Source: Letharia columbiana
Taxonomy: Eukaryota > Ascomycota > Lecanoromycetes > Lecanorales > Parmeliaceae
NCBI RefSeq assembly: GCF_014066305.1
Contig: NW_023501106.1
Span: 124,001 to 188,000, forward strand
DNA length: 64,000 bases
Reading direction: 5' to 3'
The notes under the pieces were generated by a model. That model was not told the DNA's origin. It worked only from the letters and a program-made list of their open reading frames with translations, and searched no databases. Positions 24,311-35,590 of the stretch are shown piece by piece. Position 1 is the first letter of the stretch, and each line of letters begins with the position of its first letter. The position numbers and the translations under genes were made by a program.

Positions 24311-25048
24311 CACTTCGTCACTGTGGACTTCGCTCGCTGGATGGGGACACCCACGGGCACGCTTCCACTTCCTTGCTTTCGGGTTTGGGACATGTCAATA
24401 CAGGAGTACCGTCTTCAGTTTGAGTCGCCATCTTGGGCTTGACGATAAAAGAATGCGTGTCGGATTGGTGCGCCATGACTGCCGCCAAATTGAATCCGGG
24501 ATTCAACATCGTCATTAGCTATCATACCTTGACGTGACTTTTGTTCCGTTGTTGAGGTGAGTCAAGACTGGAATAACATCCTGACACACTGGCCATAGAC
24601 AGAACGTATCTAGGCTCTTGCCAGATCGGATCAAAACTTGCTTTGTGGGCTTGCGATCAAGGGGGTCTTGAAGTGAGGTGTTGAGCGATGGTTTAGGGAT
24701 TCGCGGGGAGCTTGGTCAGGCGAATCGTGGACTGAGGTGTCCAAGGATTGGTCGTGGACAATGATTCAAGTCAGTACGTGGAGAGCCATCAGCCTTGGCC
24801 GGCTGGTAGCATCAAGTCTCAGATTCAGTCGCGAACGACACGGAGTTTGGAACACCATTGGGAAGTTAGAAAAGTCTGTTGAAGCTGCAACTTGCGTCCA
24901 GCATCCGTGCTATGCTGAACCATGCCTCCCTTTCACAATGCTCTTCGGTCGTAACAAAACATGCCGTAAGAATGATGCTATGGGTATCTTCCGAACGCGC
25001 CTAACACCGTCGCTGTGCCTGATACAATGCATGGAGTGCTCTTTGAGC
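24311..25048. other. Intergenic, no gene seen
   Basis: Possibly the lost 5' part of the BTB gene, plus the 3' flank of TAF13. Short frames without recognisable content. Confidence 0.45.
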
Positions 25049-25943
25049 TCACTCCTCATCGTCGAGATCATCCCCCAAGTCCTCCTCCACTTTGTTCTCC
25101 ACTTTCACTTCCTTGTCCTCAGCTTTGCCCTCAACTTTCTCCTCGCCATCCTTTCCCTCCCCCTTCTTCTTGCGACCACCACGCTCAAGCCCCTCACGTC
25201 CCTCGTCGGTTTTGAACGCCTTGCGAGCCGTGTTGATGTGCTTGTCCATAGCGAGCAACTCGTTGACACGTCCCAAAAGCACCGGATCTCCACGAATAGC
25301 GAACTTGAAGTCATCGACCTTGAGCTTCGAGCGACCGCAGCATTCGGCGGACTTGGCGGCACCGAAGCAGGTTTCGATGATGAAGTCGGTGGCCATTTCG
25401 TCCAGGATGCGGACAGTCTCCGGCAAGGGTTCTTTGTCGTCGCCGTACGCGTAGAGGGCCTGAGTTACTGGAAGAGGTCAGTAAGGTGTAGACTTTGAAC
25501 GCGTAGGCTTTGGACATACTCTCGGCTTCGAAGTTCATCTGGCCCTTATGGCGAGCCGCACGAGCACGTACTTCGGTCATCTTGACGTTGGGGCTGCCAG
25601 ATGGAGCTGAAGGGTGAGAAGTTGGTGCGTAGCCGTCAGGAATAATAGCTTTGGTTTCTTCGATGACGGTGACTTCCTTGTTACGACGCTTGGTCTCAAC
25701 TTCTTCGTCAGATTCGTCGTGATACAGAGCTGCCTTGGCTATAGCGGAGCTGGCAGCGATAGCTGCTGGACGACGTAAAGTGTGGTGACTGCTAAGCGGG
25801 TCCAATACCTCACCAGGAGAGCTGCTATCGGTTTGAAATTCAGGTCTGGAGGAAGAGTTGCCGAATGTTAAGGCTTTGGGTGCCGGCATGTCGGTCATCG
25901 GAGCTTTGCGGTCGGCACGGGAGCGCTTCTTTCCTCGTGCCAT
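25049..25943 (-). CDS. TAF13: Transcription initiation factor TFIID subunit 13
   Basis: Predicted 280 aa from exons 25520-25943 and 25049-25467. TAF13 pairs with TAF11 through a histone fold inside TFIID. The fold is ITQALYAYGDDKEPLPETV, then LDEMATDFIIETCFGAA, then LKVDDFKFAIRGDPVLLGRV, with the family's short acidic turn. An extra N-terminal part of about 140 residues, opening with a basic MARGKKRSRADRK nuclear signal, and a Lys/Glu-rich tail make it more than twice yeast Taf13's core length. The 52-nt intron sits just before the fold and its phase-1 join creates the Ile of ITQAL. It starts only 148 bp from the Kish gene, read oppositely. Confidence 0.85.
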
Positions 25944-26091
25944 TGTTAATTGGCTATGTAGACGCCGCGGCTAAGCAAAGCTTGTTAGAATGTATCATGT
26001 TATGGGACAGCTGTGAACTCTCTATCAAAGAGCAATCTTGACCCTCAAGAAGACTCCGAAGCGGTGGCACTTACTTGAGAATATTTCCAAT

Positions 26092-26428
26092 ATGGTGAGC
26101 TTGAGCTCGAGGTCTGAATGGGATGAAGAGTTGCGATAACTGATACGTTTGCAGTCAGCGCTCTTCAACTTCCAGTCCTTGCTGCTGGTTCTCTTACTGG
26201 TGATTTGCACAAGCACCTATGCTCATGCAACCTTTCCGAAGATTATGGACAGGAATCGTGATGGGTGAGTTGTTGGATGTATTACGTAAGAACGGGAAGG
26301 AGCTAAACCTGTATTACGCTAGGGTATTTGGCATCTTCTGGAAGTGCGCAAGGGTTGGAGAACGGCTGAGTCCTTACGTCAGTTTATGCTGTGTGGTGAT
26401 GGCTGTAAGTATTCTTCAGACTCTCTAG
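26092..26428 (+). CDS. KSH1: Kish protein (Ksh1/TMEM167), early secretory pathway
   Basis: Predicted 72 aa, the family length, from exons 26092-26094, 26155-26264 and 26323-26428. The first coding exon is the ATG alone, followed directly by GTGAGC; a CAG acceptor then gives SALFNFQSLLLVLLLVIC, the family N-terminus and first membrane helix, then THATF/PKIMDRNRDG-type loop sequence. The last exon encodes FGIFWKCARVGERLSPYVSL and a second hydrophobic helix. Kish is an essential Golgi-localised membrane protein needed for secretion in yeast. A GTAAGT near the end (in MAVSI) looks like a donor, but reading through reaches the normal length. No single open frame would reveal this gene. Confidence 0.92.
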
Positions 26429-27941
26429 ACCACCAAGGAGGTCCTCGTATGGCAGCTGAGACGATGCTTTCTAGGCTTCTTTGATGGCCAGCTCATGAAA
26501 GTGTAACTTGGGGCTGCTGCTGATTTTTCACCTCCTGACGTACGCGTATTACGCTTTATTATACCCATCGGAAAATTTCTTGTGCAGTACAAATTGAAAT
26601 ACAAAATCTGTCAGGCTGCTTTCATTGATCAATCTGGAAAGATGCTGTCGTCCCTTTTCTCTTTCCGATTGCTTCAAGCCAACCCCTCTTTGTAAGCTAT
26701 TCGCCCCACCGCCAGATCTTCGTTCCCTCTTCTGTAGACTTGCCGGAATGTTTTGTCACTCTCAAGCTGCATTTCTGCCCGCCACTCAATCTGCAGAACC
26801 GACACATTTACAAAACCAGCAATCCAGAAGTCACCTGTCCAGACTTCCGGCCGCACGTCAAAAAGCGCGCTCTCCTACCCAAAGTCATCTCTCGAACCGT
26901 TCGAACTTACAATTATGGTTCCTCCGCATCCTAAATGGCCACTTTCAAAAATGTGCAACTAACGGTCTGTAGGTCGTAGCCATCATTGAAAACGGGAGGA
27001 TTGAGAGGGCAAAAGATGTACGTAGAAGAAAAAAGCTAGGGCAAAGATGGAAGCAGCGAGCAGGACGGGCGTAAGATCGCGCTCGGGTCATCCTGCTCCT
27101 ACAGTTGGAAGGGGGGATACATCTCCGTTCGTTCAACCCACCCAGTCCCTGCGAGAGAGCGACTGATACCCAGGCGGTCTTCGCCATGTGGACAGGCAAG
27201 CTCACTCTCCTCGTCACCCCCCGCACTGACCCCGTTCAAGGTGAAAGCCCGTGGGCACGGGGATTTCAAAGAGGGCGTCTGATTAAGGGCGACGACGGCC
27301 TATGCTTTTTGGATCACTACGCTAGGGATGAGGGGGGAGGCGTGAAGGTCTTGGCGCGAGATGTTGCCTAATCTTGGGTTTTGTGATGTTGCATCGTATA
27401 CTCACGAAGTCGCTGGTTCGATTGCCGGCCTCCCCTTAGCTTGCAACAAAAGTCGATCGTGTCGGTTCGCAGTCTCATCAAATAGACCACAAGATTGAGC
27501 TTCATTCTGCACCTATGATTACGCTGGATCCTTGACGAGCTGCGAAGTTCTAAACTGTTATTCGTGTGCAAATGGTCTTCCCTTCCAACATGACGCGGAT
27601 TGTACGTAGAGGGGCTCGCTGATGCTGTAATCGACCATATTGTGCATCCGATGGCCTGTTAGCGAAAGCTCGAAAACTCGATCGAGGCCAATTCTATCAC
27701 GAACGATTGATTTTCGAGAAGGATCCATTGCCATATATGAAATGCTTCAAGTAAGTGATGGCACTTTAGTCCGTAGTTCCTGCAATTATGTGCAACTGGC
27801 TTGACGGCAGTGGTTTGGAGGTGATCACTATGTACATGCTTTTTACGCCAGGTGGAACTAAGTGTCAGATATCAAGAATATACTCCATGCGAACGATGCA
27901 AACTTTGCAGTTGCAATTAGACTGTCGCTCGGCTTCTCGAT
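26429..27941. other. 1.5 kb intergenic with a tRNA-like remnant
   Basis: Apart from the tRNA-like fold at 27333-27436, I see several short frames on both strands (26625-27371) that do not form a convincing gene. A CT-rich, promoter-like stretch lies at 26650-26900. Around 27600-27700 a frame with stops hints at decayed coding sequence, too weak to name. Confidence 0.4.
27333..27436 (+). other. Degenerate tRNA-like fold (type II, Leu/Ser style)
   Basis: A 7-bp acceptor-type stem pairs GGGGGAG (27333-27339) with CTCCCCT (27430-27436). Between them are a D-arm-like part (GTG...CGC around AAGGTCTTGG), an anticodon-like stem with an 8-base loop, a long variable-arm-like stem of 7 bp, and a T-arm containing GGTTCGATT but with one extra base in its loop. 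Both key loops are 8 rather than 7 bases and no normal anticodon is readable. It is best seen as a decayed tRNA or a tRNA-derived repeat rather than a working gene. Confidence 0.3.
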
Positions 27942-30422
27942 CTACATATCCCGCTGTTCTTGATGTTTGGCCATCAGATACCTCTTCACCTCCTCTTCTC
28001 GGCTCAAGATCGTCGACCCCCACTCTTGAGCCATGTTGGCTTCGTATTGATCCTGCGAATTTAGAGGCTGTACAAGTCCTGTCGCGTTTTTATCGAATGA
28101 TTCTTTTGTGCTCGTCTTTAATGCTTCCTCCAAGCGATCCCGTATCTGCAAATTTCCCAACCCCTTAATGGTGTAGGTATCTACTTCGAACCCGGCTGCC
28201 TGCATCTTCTTCACCGTGTCCACCGCAGCGTTCACGTCTTGCAACTTTCCATAACCGCTAACAAGGGTGTTCCAAGTAACTCTGTCACCTTGGATACCGC
28301 GCTCCCGCATCATGTCGAGAACCTTTTCGGCAGCGCGTCTTTGTCTGTTGCGGAAGTACGCGGCGACTAAAATAGACCAAGTCTGCACGGTTGGCGCCGC
28401 ATATGGGACAGACTCAGGTGTTGCAAAGTTCGGAGAGGAGAACTCAAGCATGTGTTTGACAACGGTGGTGCAGTGTTGAAGGGTATCGGGATTCTTCCCA
28501 AAAACCATGATAAACGAATTCGCCACAAAGGTTTCTTGAGCGAGAGGCGCGATCACTGGATGGTTCTCTTTTACACATTGATGATACAATTCGTAATTGT
28601 GGATAAGGCCAAGGGAATCTTGATGTAGTTTGACGTAAGCCAGGGTCATCTGTGTGAGGATGTAGGTTGTGGGCCAGACTCCATGGCAATTTGCACCAGG
28701 TGGTGCTTGTGTCTCGTCTCCGCACAGCGAGAGTTCTTGCAGGGGACGGAGGTCGCAATGTTGCTTGTAGAAATCAAGCATTGCGCCGAATTCATCTCCG
28801 GGCGACATGAGAGATATGGCATTGAGTACATCGCTAACTAGGCGAAGATCTTGAAGCACTTTCCCATTTGTCTGGATCTCGCGAATGACCATTCCGATAT
28901 TGGAGAAATTGCCGCTGAGTATTGCGCCCTTCAAAAGTACGCCGTATGTGATAGAATCAGGTATAAGGGCGTTCTCTTTAGCCAGACCGTACATTTGCCA
29001 CGCATTAACAAAGTCGCCACCCTCGCCTGCATTCAGGAGAATAGCGTTAAACATGGGGACCTTCGGTCTGATCCCCATCTCCAAGATCTGCGTTAAGACA
29101 TTCGAGCGAATAGCATATTCCTCCTGCGTATCAAAATGAGCCCGCAAGAGCCTGACACAAGCCTTCTGAATCCGATCCAAAGAAAGGTTATAATTAATAT
29201 TGGCGATTGTACCAAGTATTTTCATAGACAAGCTGATTCTTCCCATGTCAAGAAACCTGTCCAAGAAATGCAGCATCGTATTGACATGTAAGACGGCCTT
29301 ATTTGAGCCAAGTAGCCCATAAAAAGAGAGCACGCGTTGATCGTCGCTGTGTTGGAGGATAATGTAGACAACGTGCTGAGACACTGGAAAAGTTTGCTCC
29401 TGATCACTAGCACCATCTATAAATTTGCAAGTCAAGAGCCAGATGGCGTCAATAGCCAATGGATTTGGATTAGAGACTTCAAAGAGAAAATGGTGCGCAA
29501 GAAAGTCCAAGCAGTCCGAAACCACGTATCTGGGAGGTCTGTATATGCGACCCTTGAAAGTAGAGAGAAGTAGCATCAAGGCCTGCTTTCTTCGGTATTT
29601 CAGACACCACAGCATCACGTTTCGCCATAACCTTTCAGCATCGTAGCCTTGGAGCCCCGTCCAATCCTCGTTGACACGAGGGCGAAGACCGCAGTAGTAC
29701 CGTATCACTTTCTCTGTACCTAGGCTTGTCCATCTTTGCATATCTTCTGGGATTTTCAAGATCTGGAAGTTTGAGATCCAATCCCATCTCAATTTCTCAA
29801 GCGAGCCCGTCGTTGGTTGCTGGCTGCTCCAGCTTGTGGCTTTTGGCCAGAGGCCAAGCGAAACCCAGTGCGGCCTTCTGCTCGGATTGCGCAGCCCTAT
29901 CGATCTTGATGGCTTTCGAATCTGGTCCAGACGACGAAACCAATCTCCACCTCCTTTTCGGGCGCTACCTTTTTGGGAAAGCCGCCGGCGACAGCCTGGT
30001 TTTACTACCTGCACCCTTACACGATCCAGAAGCCGAGGCTGCGCGCGAGTCCTTCTGCTCTGTTGACGTGGAAGTACAATTAGTGGTCGCGTTGGGGAAG
30101 CTCTGCTCCTTCGGCGCTTCCGAACGTGATAATTTGAAGCTGTTTCTTTCGAAGTCGAGACTGGTATTGACTGACTAGGAAAGTAGCATTGTCTTTGTTC
30201 TTGCTTTGCTTCATTCAGGGGCTCTGCAGATCCGGTTCGAGCTTTTAGGGAGGCCGCTCTTTCAGGTTGACGGTACAAGCTCACGAATACCTTCGCGCGG
30301 GTGGTCAGAGCAGCAACTGAGCACCCTGGCTTGTGCGGAGAAGGAACCAAGGCCAGGCACGGCCGCACTGGCGGATACATGACGGGGGGACATCTTGAGG
30401 GCGGTATGCGGCGACTGAGCAT
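27942..30422 (-). CDS. Pentatricopeptide repeat protein, probably mitochondrial
   Basis: Predicted 826 aa in one exon from the ATG at 30422; a longer frame upstream would need a TTG start. The first 30 residues (MLSRRIPPSRC...) and the following 150 are strongly basic, matching a mitochondrial presequence and linker. The rest is helical repeat, clearest near the C-terminus: TWSILVAAYFRNRQRRAAEK then TWNTLVSGYGKLQDVNAAVD, two consecutive 35-residue PPR motifs. Earlier repeats around PMFNAILLNAGEGGDFVNAW and ITYGVLLKGAILSGNFSN also fit. Fungal proteins of this type bind organellar RNA and act in mitochondrial expression. The RNA target cannot be inferred. It is convergent with nothing on its left for 1.5 kb. 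Confidence 0.8.
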   Translation of the reverse strand: MLSRRIPPSRCPPVMYPPVRPCLALVPSPHKPGCSVAALTTRAKVFVSLYRQPERAASLKARTGSAEPLNEAKQEQRQCYFPSQSIPVSTSKETASNYHVRKRRRSRASPTRPLIVLPRQQSRRTRAQPRLLDRVRVQVVKPGCRRRLSQKGSARKGGGDWFRRLDQIRKPSRSIGLRNPSRRPHWVSLGLWPKATSWSSQQPTTGSLEKLRWDWISNFQILKIPEDMQRWTSLGTEKVIRYYCGLRPRVNEDWTGLQGYDAERLWRNVMLWCLKYRRKQALMLLLSTFKGRIYRPPRYVVSDCLDFLAHHFLFEVSNPNPLAIDAIWLLTCKFIDGASDQEQTFPVSQHVVYIILQHSDDQRVLSFYGLLGSNKAVLHVNTMLHFLDRFLDMGRISLSMKILGTIANINYNLSLDRIQKACVRLLRAHFDTQEEYAIRSNVLTQILEMGIRPKVPMFNAILLNAGEGGDFVNAWQMYGLAKENALIPDSITYGVLLKGAILSGNFSNIGMVIREIQTNGKVLQDLRLVSDVLNAISLMSPGDEFGAMLDFYKQHCDLRPLQELSLCGDETQAPPGANCHGVWPTTYILTQMTLAYVKLHQDSLGLIHNYELYHQCVKENHPVIAPLAQETFVANSFIMVFGKNPDTLQHCTTVVKHMLEFSSPNFATPESVPYAAPTVQTWSILVAAYFRNRQRRAAEKVLDMMRERGIQGDRVTWNTLVSGYGKLQDVNAAVDTVKKMQAAGFEVDTYTIKGLGNLQIRDRLEEALKTSTKESFDKNATGLVQPLNSQDQYEANMAQEWGSTILSREEEVKRYLMAKHQEQRDM

Positions 30423-30924
30423 TGAACGACCTTCATTCAAGGGTCCATCGCCGGTGATATGTAAGGATCCTCCCAATTACAGCGTTTGGGGGAGAATGGA
30501 ATCGCAACAACTCTGCACATCTTGCCATTGACCTTGAATGACAGCCGAGTGCACAAACAAGTCATGGAGCCAAAATCAAAGAAACCAGAAATTCGTCGCT
30601 TAGTAATCCACGCTGCTTGGAATCATGGTTGTCATTGGTCAACGTACGAGCGTTCTACGGTGCGATATCTCGCCGAGGAGGTGGGTCGACGTCAATTCAG
30701 ATGATACTCATCAATTCATTTCTGTCTAATCTATCTCCCACTACAAAACACCCTGACGCATGCCATCACGAGTCGTAATGCCAGCCGCGCTTTTCCGAGG
30801 CCTACGCTGCAACTGCCCTGCACATGTGCTCCAATCGCAATGCATTCGGTGGTAATCCAATCAAATGAAAGACTGCCCGACGCGTTCCTGACCCGAAAGG
30901 ACCATTGACCATCTTGGGTCTGGA
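30423..30924. other. Intergenic, no gene seen
   Basis: This is the promoter of the PPR gene and the 3' flank of the R3H gene, which both read left. A frame at about 30530-30704 rich in Lys/Arg has no ATG and no recognisable relative. Confidence 0.45.
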
Positions 30925-33445
30925 CTATGTAGCCTGGGAACCAACGCTTGGCATCGAATAAACCCCATTTTGGAAGCTGGGCATTTGTTGTCCTCCATTC
31001 TTCAACGATTGAACATTCACGCTGAATTGGTTGTTCATAGGAAGGGAGTGTTGAGCCTCGGGCATGCTTGGGACCTCTGGAGGCGGTGGCTTCGGAGGCA
31101 GGTGAGACGGAGTGCCCCATTTTGAAAGCGAGCTTTGCACTGGCGAATGTGCAGCATTCGACTGTGTTGAGCTTTTGCGTGTTCCGTAGGCTTTGGGCTC
31201 ATGGCTAAAGCTGTAGGACGCAGATACTGGCAGCGAAGATCCTTGGTGGTAGGGCGACGGTTGTTGGATATATGGCGAGTATTGACTTCCGTTCAGATTT
31301 CGGGTCGAAAGACTAGAATTGTTCCCATGTTGAACGGCCTGCGGTGGACCAGAGCCCCCATTGGGCACGAAAGCTCGGGTTTGCGGGTTGAAAGCTTGGC
31401 TCTTATAGCTGCCCGGTAGTGGATGCTGAGCTCTTACACCCTGCGTGCCAGGCTGCAAGGGTAATTGCCCATACTGGTAGGGAACCGATGCTACGCCGGC
31501 CACTGGATTTGGAGTTTGCATTGGTAAGGGGAAATACTGCTGCTGATCTCTCTGTTGCGGGTAAGAGTAAGGGTACGTGTTCTGAGACCACTGTTGATCG
31601 GACAACTGCGACTGCGGCCGAGAAAATTGACCGTGGTTGCTCATTGCTGGCGAAGAAATGACTGGAGACGATTGACCAATGCCAATGCCTTGCTGCATCG
31701 GCGGATAGTAATGAGATGAAATCTGTTGATTGTAGCTCGCGGCATGGACGTTTGCGGCTTGCACATCGTATCCACTTAGTGACGGATTTTGGCTCGTCAT
31801 AGCTGGAAAACCTTGTGGGGTTGCCATTGGATTGTATCCCTGTTGATAGCCTTGCTGCAACAAGGCCGCGCCTACAGGCCCGGGCTGGCTTAACATATTC
31901 CCCTGCTGCATAGTATAAGGGCTGTAACATGCCGGTGAAGCTGCAGTCTGATCGTAGGTTGTGACAGGATACTGCATGGAAGGATAATAAGCGTTGAATT
32001 GGGATCGTGCTTCAAAACCGTCATCGTTGTTCTTGTGTTTTTTCTTTTTCTTCTCATTCCTAGAGCTAGTGCGTGAAACCTCGTTCACGGCATCGTTGCT
32101 ATCGATATTTTCACTCTCCGGTCCGAAAATTCGCTCTCTTGTCTCCTTGTACTTCGCTTCCCGTTCTTCCCTTGTCATGGCTGATTTGTCTTTAGTAAGG
32201 TTTGAGTCAGTTGGAGATGCTACGCCAGTACCTCGTTGGCTATCCTCGCCAGTCTCCGAACCAGCTTTAGAAGGGGCCATTGAGCCATCTGCGGTGTTGG
32301 CTCCAGATTCAATGATTTGGCCATCCCTGCCTACACCTGCGCGACGCATGATTTTCATGGTCGGTTGAGACGAGGATTGGGCATCCACGGGAGCCGAAGC
32401 TTTTGGTGCAAGGGCGCCTAAGGGAGGCGGGCTTGGAAGATGTAAGCATGTGATGCATTGGTAGGCATAGCGGATACTTACACTCGACAATAAGGCGTTC
32501 TGTACAATCGTACAGAGCTTACGGCATTGTCAACAAAATGTGTCAATGCATAATAATCTGCCAGCTTGTGCGCTAGTAGACGACAAAAAGAATTACAAGG
32601 AGGCAAATCGATCATCGGTTCTCTGAGATGGACGTCAGCGTGCTCTTTGTCGAAGAATTCGTGGCCAAAGCTTACTGTGAATCTTTGACGAATGTGATTA
32701 CTTCCTGCTCAAGGCGTAAAAGAAACAATCGATCTTTGGGAGATTCGAGGGCTTCCAACAATTTCTCATCCGGTTCCTGATACTTGTAATCAATTGTAGG
32801 CGCTTTAGGCGCAATGATATCAGGATGAGGCAAGTTGACTGGTGCTGGCAATGCTGATGTAAGTGGAGAGCGTGTCATTTGCGGTCCTTCCTCCTCAATC
32901 CCTGCGATGATTCTTCGACTGAGAGGATGCATTCGGTGAGAGCCCGAGCCAATGCTCTCGGTGATCTCGTAGAATTGATCTCGAAATGCTCTGCTCCCAG
33001 CTTCGGAACCAACCCGCGAATTCTGCGCACCAGACGCAGGTCCCGAACCAAAATCTTCATCCTCGGCAGCTTTGACACTGGCACTATCATCCGGCCGAAG
33101 CGACTCCTTTTCGTCTAGGGCAAATGTTGTGCCAGAGGTAGTGCTTTTGCCATCAAGGCTTGCGGGCTTGGTGGACGACGATGAGATCTGAGTCTGATCA
33201 TCATCGAATTTGAGACCTGCCCGGCTGATGTTACTCTTCTGCTGGTCATCTAAAGCGTTCAAAGCCAGTGGAGATTCCCTGACGGCAAGCCGTGACATCG
33301 AATTCTGCAGTTCTCGGTGCAATTGAGACGCCATAGGGCTTTCGACTTTTGAAGCCTGGCTTGAGCGGGTTGGGGACGATGCTTTCGAAGGCCTCTCATT
33401 TTCTCGGCCTACGATTAGTGGTCCAGGATGGATAGGAGGAGCCAT
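30925..33445 (-). CDS. R3H-SUZ domain RNA-binding protein
   Basis: Predicted 805 aa from exons 32676-33445, 32482-32622 and 30925-32431. Splicing builds the R3H domain: RLEQEVITFVKDSQ, then PCNSFCRLLAHKLADYYALTH (the Arg-X3-His core), then VRLYRTPYCRV. About 80 residues later comes a SUZ motif with the TREEREAKYKETRERIFG signature. The last 400 residues are a Gln/Tyr/Pro/Ser-rich low-complexity region (repeated QQ and YP), as in proteins of RNA granules. R3H-SUZ proteins bind single-stranded nucleic acid and RNA. The N-terminal 230 residues are disordered. It resembles the yeast Rbs1 group, but I do not claim orthology. Confidence 0.85.
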
Positions 33446-34387
33446 CGCCGCAATCTGTGAGGTGGAGGTCAGCTAGCGGTGTGAAGGAGCTGCAATGAGG
33501 GGTCACAAGAAGGGTCACAAACGCTCGCAAATGATGGTTTTGACACACTCGTTTTGGTGGTGTGTGTTGCCATGTCGCCAACGAATGGTAATGAAGGATG
33601 CAGAGCCAGAAACTGTTCTTGCGCCGAACCCAAGTAAAGGAGTGTAGAAGTTGGATCTCTTCGAATGCAAGATGTCAAGGAGAAGGTAGCATATCAAAAG
33701 GGTCGAAGGATATCGAAAAGTGTTCCTTTGGCATTATGAAAGCCCGCCATGTAGTCTGACCGAGCGTCCCAAGATAGTGCGCCCCGGTGTTGTGCTAAAT
33801 CTTGCCTCGTGGAAAGACACACAGAAAGCGGCCAGTCGTGAGGTACAGCCACCCCAAGGCTCTCGCCCCACTATCTGAGTGAAGCAGCGTGCTCACCAAG
33901 TTGTTGACCAAATTCCCGTGCAAGGAGTCGTTCAGAGGATCCGGACAGAATGGTGTATTAGAATGTTCAGCGACAGGCTGGGTGCGAGGGGAAAGGTTCA
34001 AAGCCTTCAGCAATCTATTGAGAGAATTTGTGTACTGCAGGAAAATGAAAGCGGAGGTCGAAGGAGGCTTAGTACTTCAGTAGTGGGACGTCATTTTCTC
34101 ACTAGGCGAGCCAAAACGCCAAGCCTTGGCACCCTGGTACCAAAGGTACATTTACTTTATTCCGAGCGTGCGTCTCTGCTCATAGCCACCATTGTTTCTC
34201 TTCCTGACCATTCTAGCAATTTACTTGTCTACAATACACTTTGGACTCCGTTACACCAGACTCAAACCTCTATATATTTAATTTCTCCAACTCATGTATC
34301 AACTCGTCTGATATCTTCAGCCTGACTCACCTGACACTCGGGTTTTTAAAGAACTCAGGCACCCAGAATCGAAACCTCGCCAGCTCA
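33446..34387. other. Divergent 0.9 kb intergenic region
   Basis: This separates the R3H gene (left) from the zinc-knuckle gene (right). It presumably holds both promoters and leaders. No gene was recognised in either strand. Confidence 0.5.
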
Positions 34388-35590
34388 ATGAACCGCTTCC
34401 GCGGGCCAACCTCCGCTGCATCTTCCAAAGCCACATCACAGACGCTTTGCCAGAAGTGTCTTAAAAAAGATAAGTCCCATTGTCCCCCTCCTGCGTTCTG
34501 AGTCTGACTGTCAAGCACGGCACTATAGCTATGAGTGCAAAGCACCAGCCCAGGAAAGGCCTTACACCTCAAGACCTTCAAGGACCCAGCAACTCGTAAA
34601 TCCGAAACTGGTACCGAAATTGACCAGCGACACTCCTAATGATTTGTTGCGAAAGTACGTATCGCGTTGAAAGGAAGGCCAGCTACCAGGCTGACTGAGA
34701 TTAGGAAGGGCGTTGCCGATGAGCTTCTTGCAAGGAAGGAACACGAACGGGGTCGCAAGCGTAAAGCAGACGATGAGCATATGAATGGATCGAGAAAGCG
34801 TTCTAGGTCTACCTCATCGTACTCGTCGAACTCCGTATCTACTATTTCGACCAACCTCTCGCGCTCCTTGTCCCCGAAGCTTGCAGGTTTACGCCATACC
34901 GGTCAGAGCCAAGTGTTCTCCAATCTTGAGGTAGATCGCAAGCGAAGACGCAGTCGCAGTTCCTCAATATCATACACCTCAGACTCATCACACGGAAGCC
35001 GAAGGAAAGATCACCCCCAAGGGTTAGGCGGTGATGGATATGATAGGAAGGGGCCGATCGATCGCGACGCTGGTCGACCATTGGGCCTGGAACGCAGGCA
35101 GAGAGAGCATAGAATGTCCAGGTCCATGTCTTACGGTTCACACTCATCAACAAACAAGAGGCGGAAGAAATCCTCGCTTAGCGGAACTCGGGGTAAAAGG
35201 CGTCGACATTCATCCAGGAGCCCTGTGGACCGTGGAAGAGACAGGGACTTGAATAGCAACAGAGGCAGTCGGCGGACAAGGAGCCCTAGCGAGAGCAGGG
35301 ATAGAAGTGAAGTTATCAGAAACAGGAAGTCCATGACGCCTGGCCTCCCTGCGAGACAGACTTTGAGGCAGGACACTGTTTCCCAACGGCCAGATCATCA
35401 TCCAAACGTTGATGGTCGCCAGAGCTACTCGAACGACAATGATCGATATGGAAGCAGTGCTCGAGATCGAAATGAGAACATCAGGGGCACCCGGCCACCA
35501 CCAAACGCCCCTCCTCAGAAAAAAGAAAGGAGCTTGAGCCCCTTCAGTAAAAGAGTTAGACTCACACTAGCGATGAATGTGGGGAATTGA
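34388..35590 (+). CDS. Zinc-knuckle, Arg/Ser-rich nuclear protein (ZCCHC10-like)
   Basis: Predicted 367 aa from exons 34388-34469, 34519-34654 and 34705-35590. The N-terminus forms one CCHC zinc knuckle, CQKCLKKGHYSYEC, with the exact C-X2-C-X4-H-X4-C spacing only if intron 1 is 34470-34518, which begins ATAAGT and ends CAC. The conserved RPYTSRPSRTQQLVNPKL and PNDLLRKKGVADELLARKE segments follow, then an RS/basic-rich region and the conserved C-terminal SPFSKRVRLTLAMN. Relatives are nuclear and thought to act in RNA processing. Using an AAG acceptor with the same donor would add a residue and break the knuckle spacing. Intron 2 is normal GT-AG. Confidence 0.85.

Noticed and set aside
24737..25498. 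253-codon plus-strand frame over TAF13
   Set aside because: It lies antisense to the TAF13 exons; TAF13 is supported by its histone fold, so this is a shadow frame.
26945..27371. Overlapping frames on both strands, one with a hydrophobic stretch
   Set aside because: No start codon or splice model gives a coherent protein; the hydrophobic frame is preceded directly by a stop.
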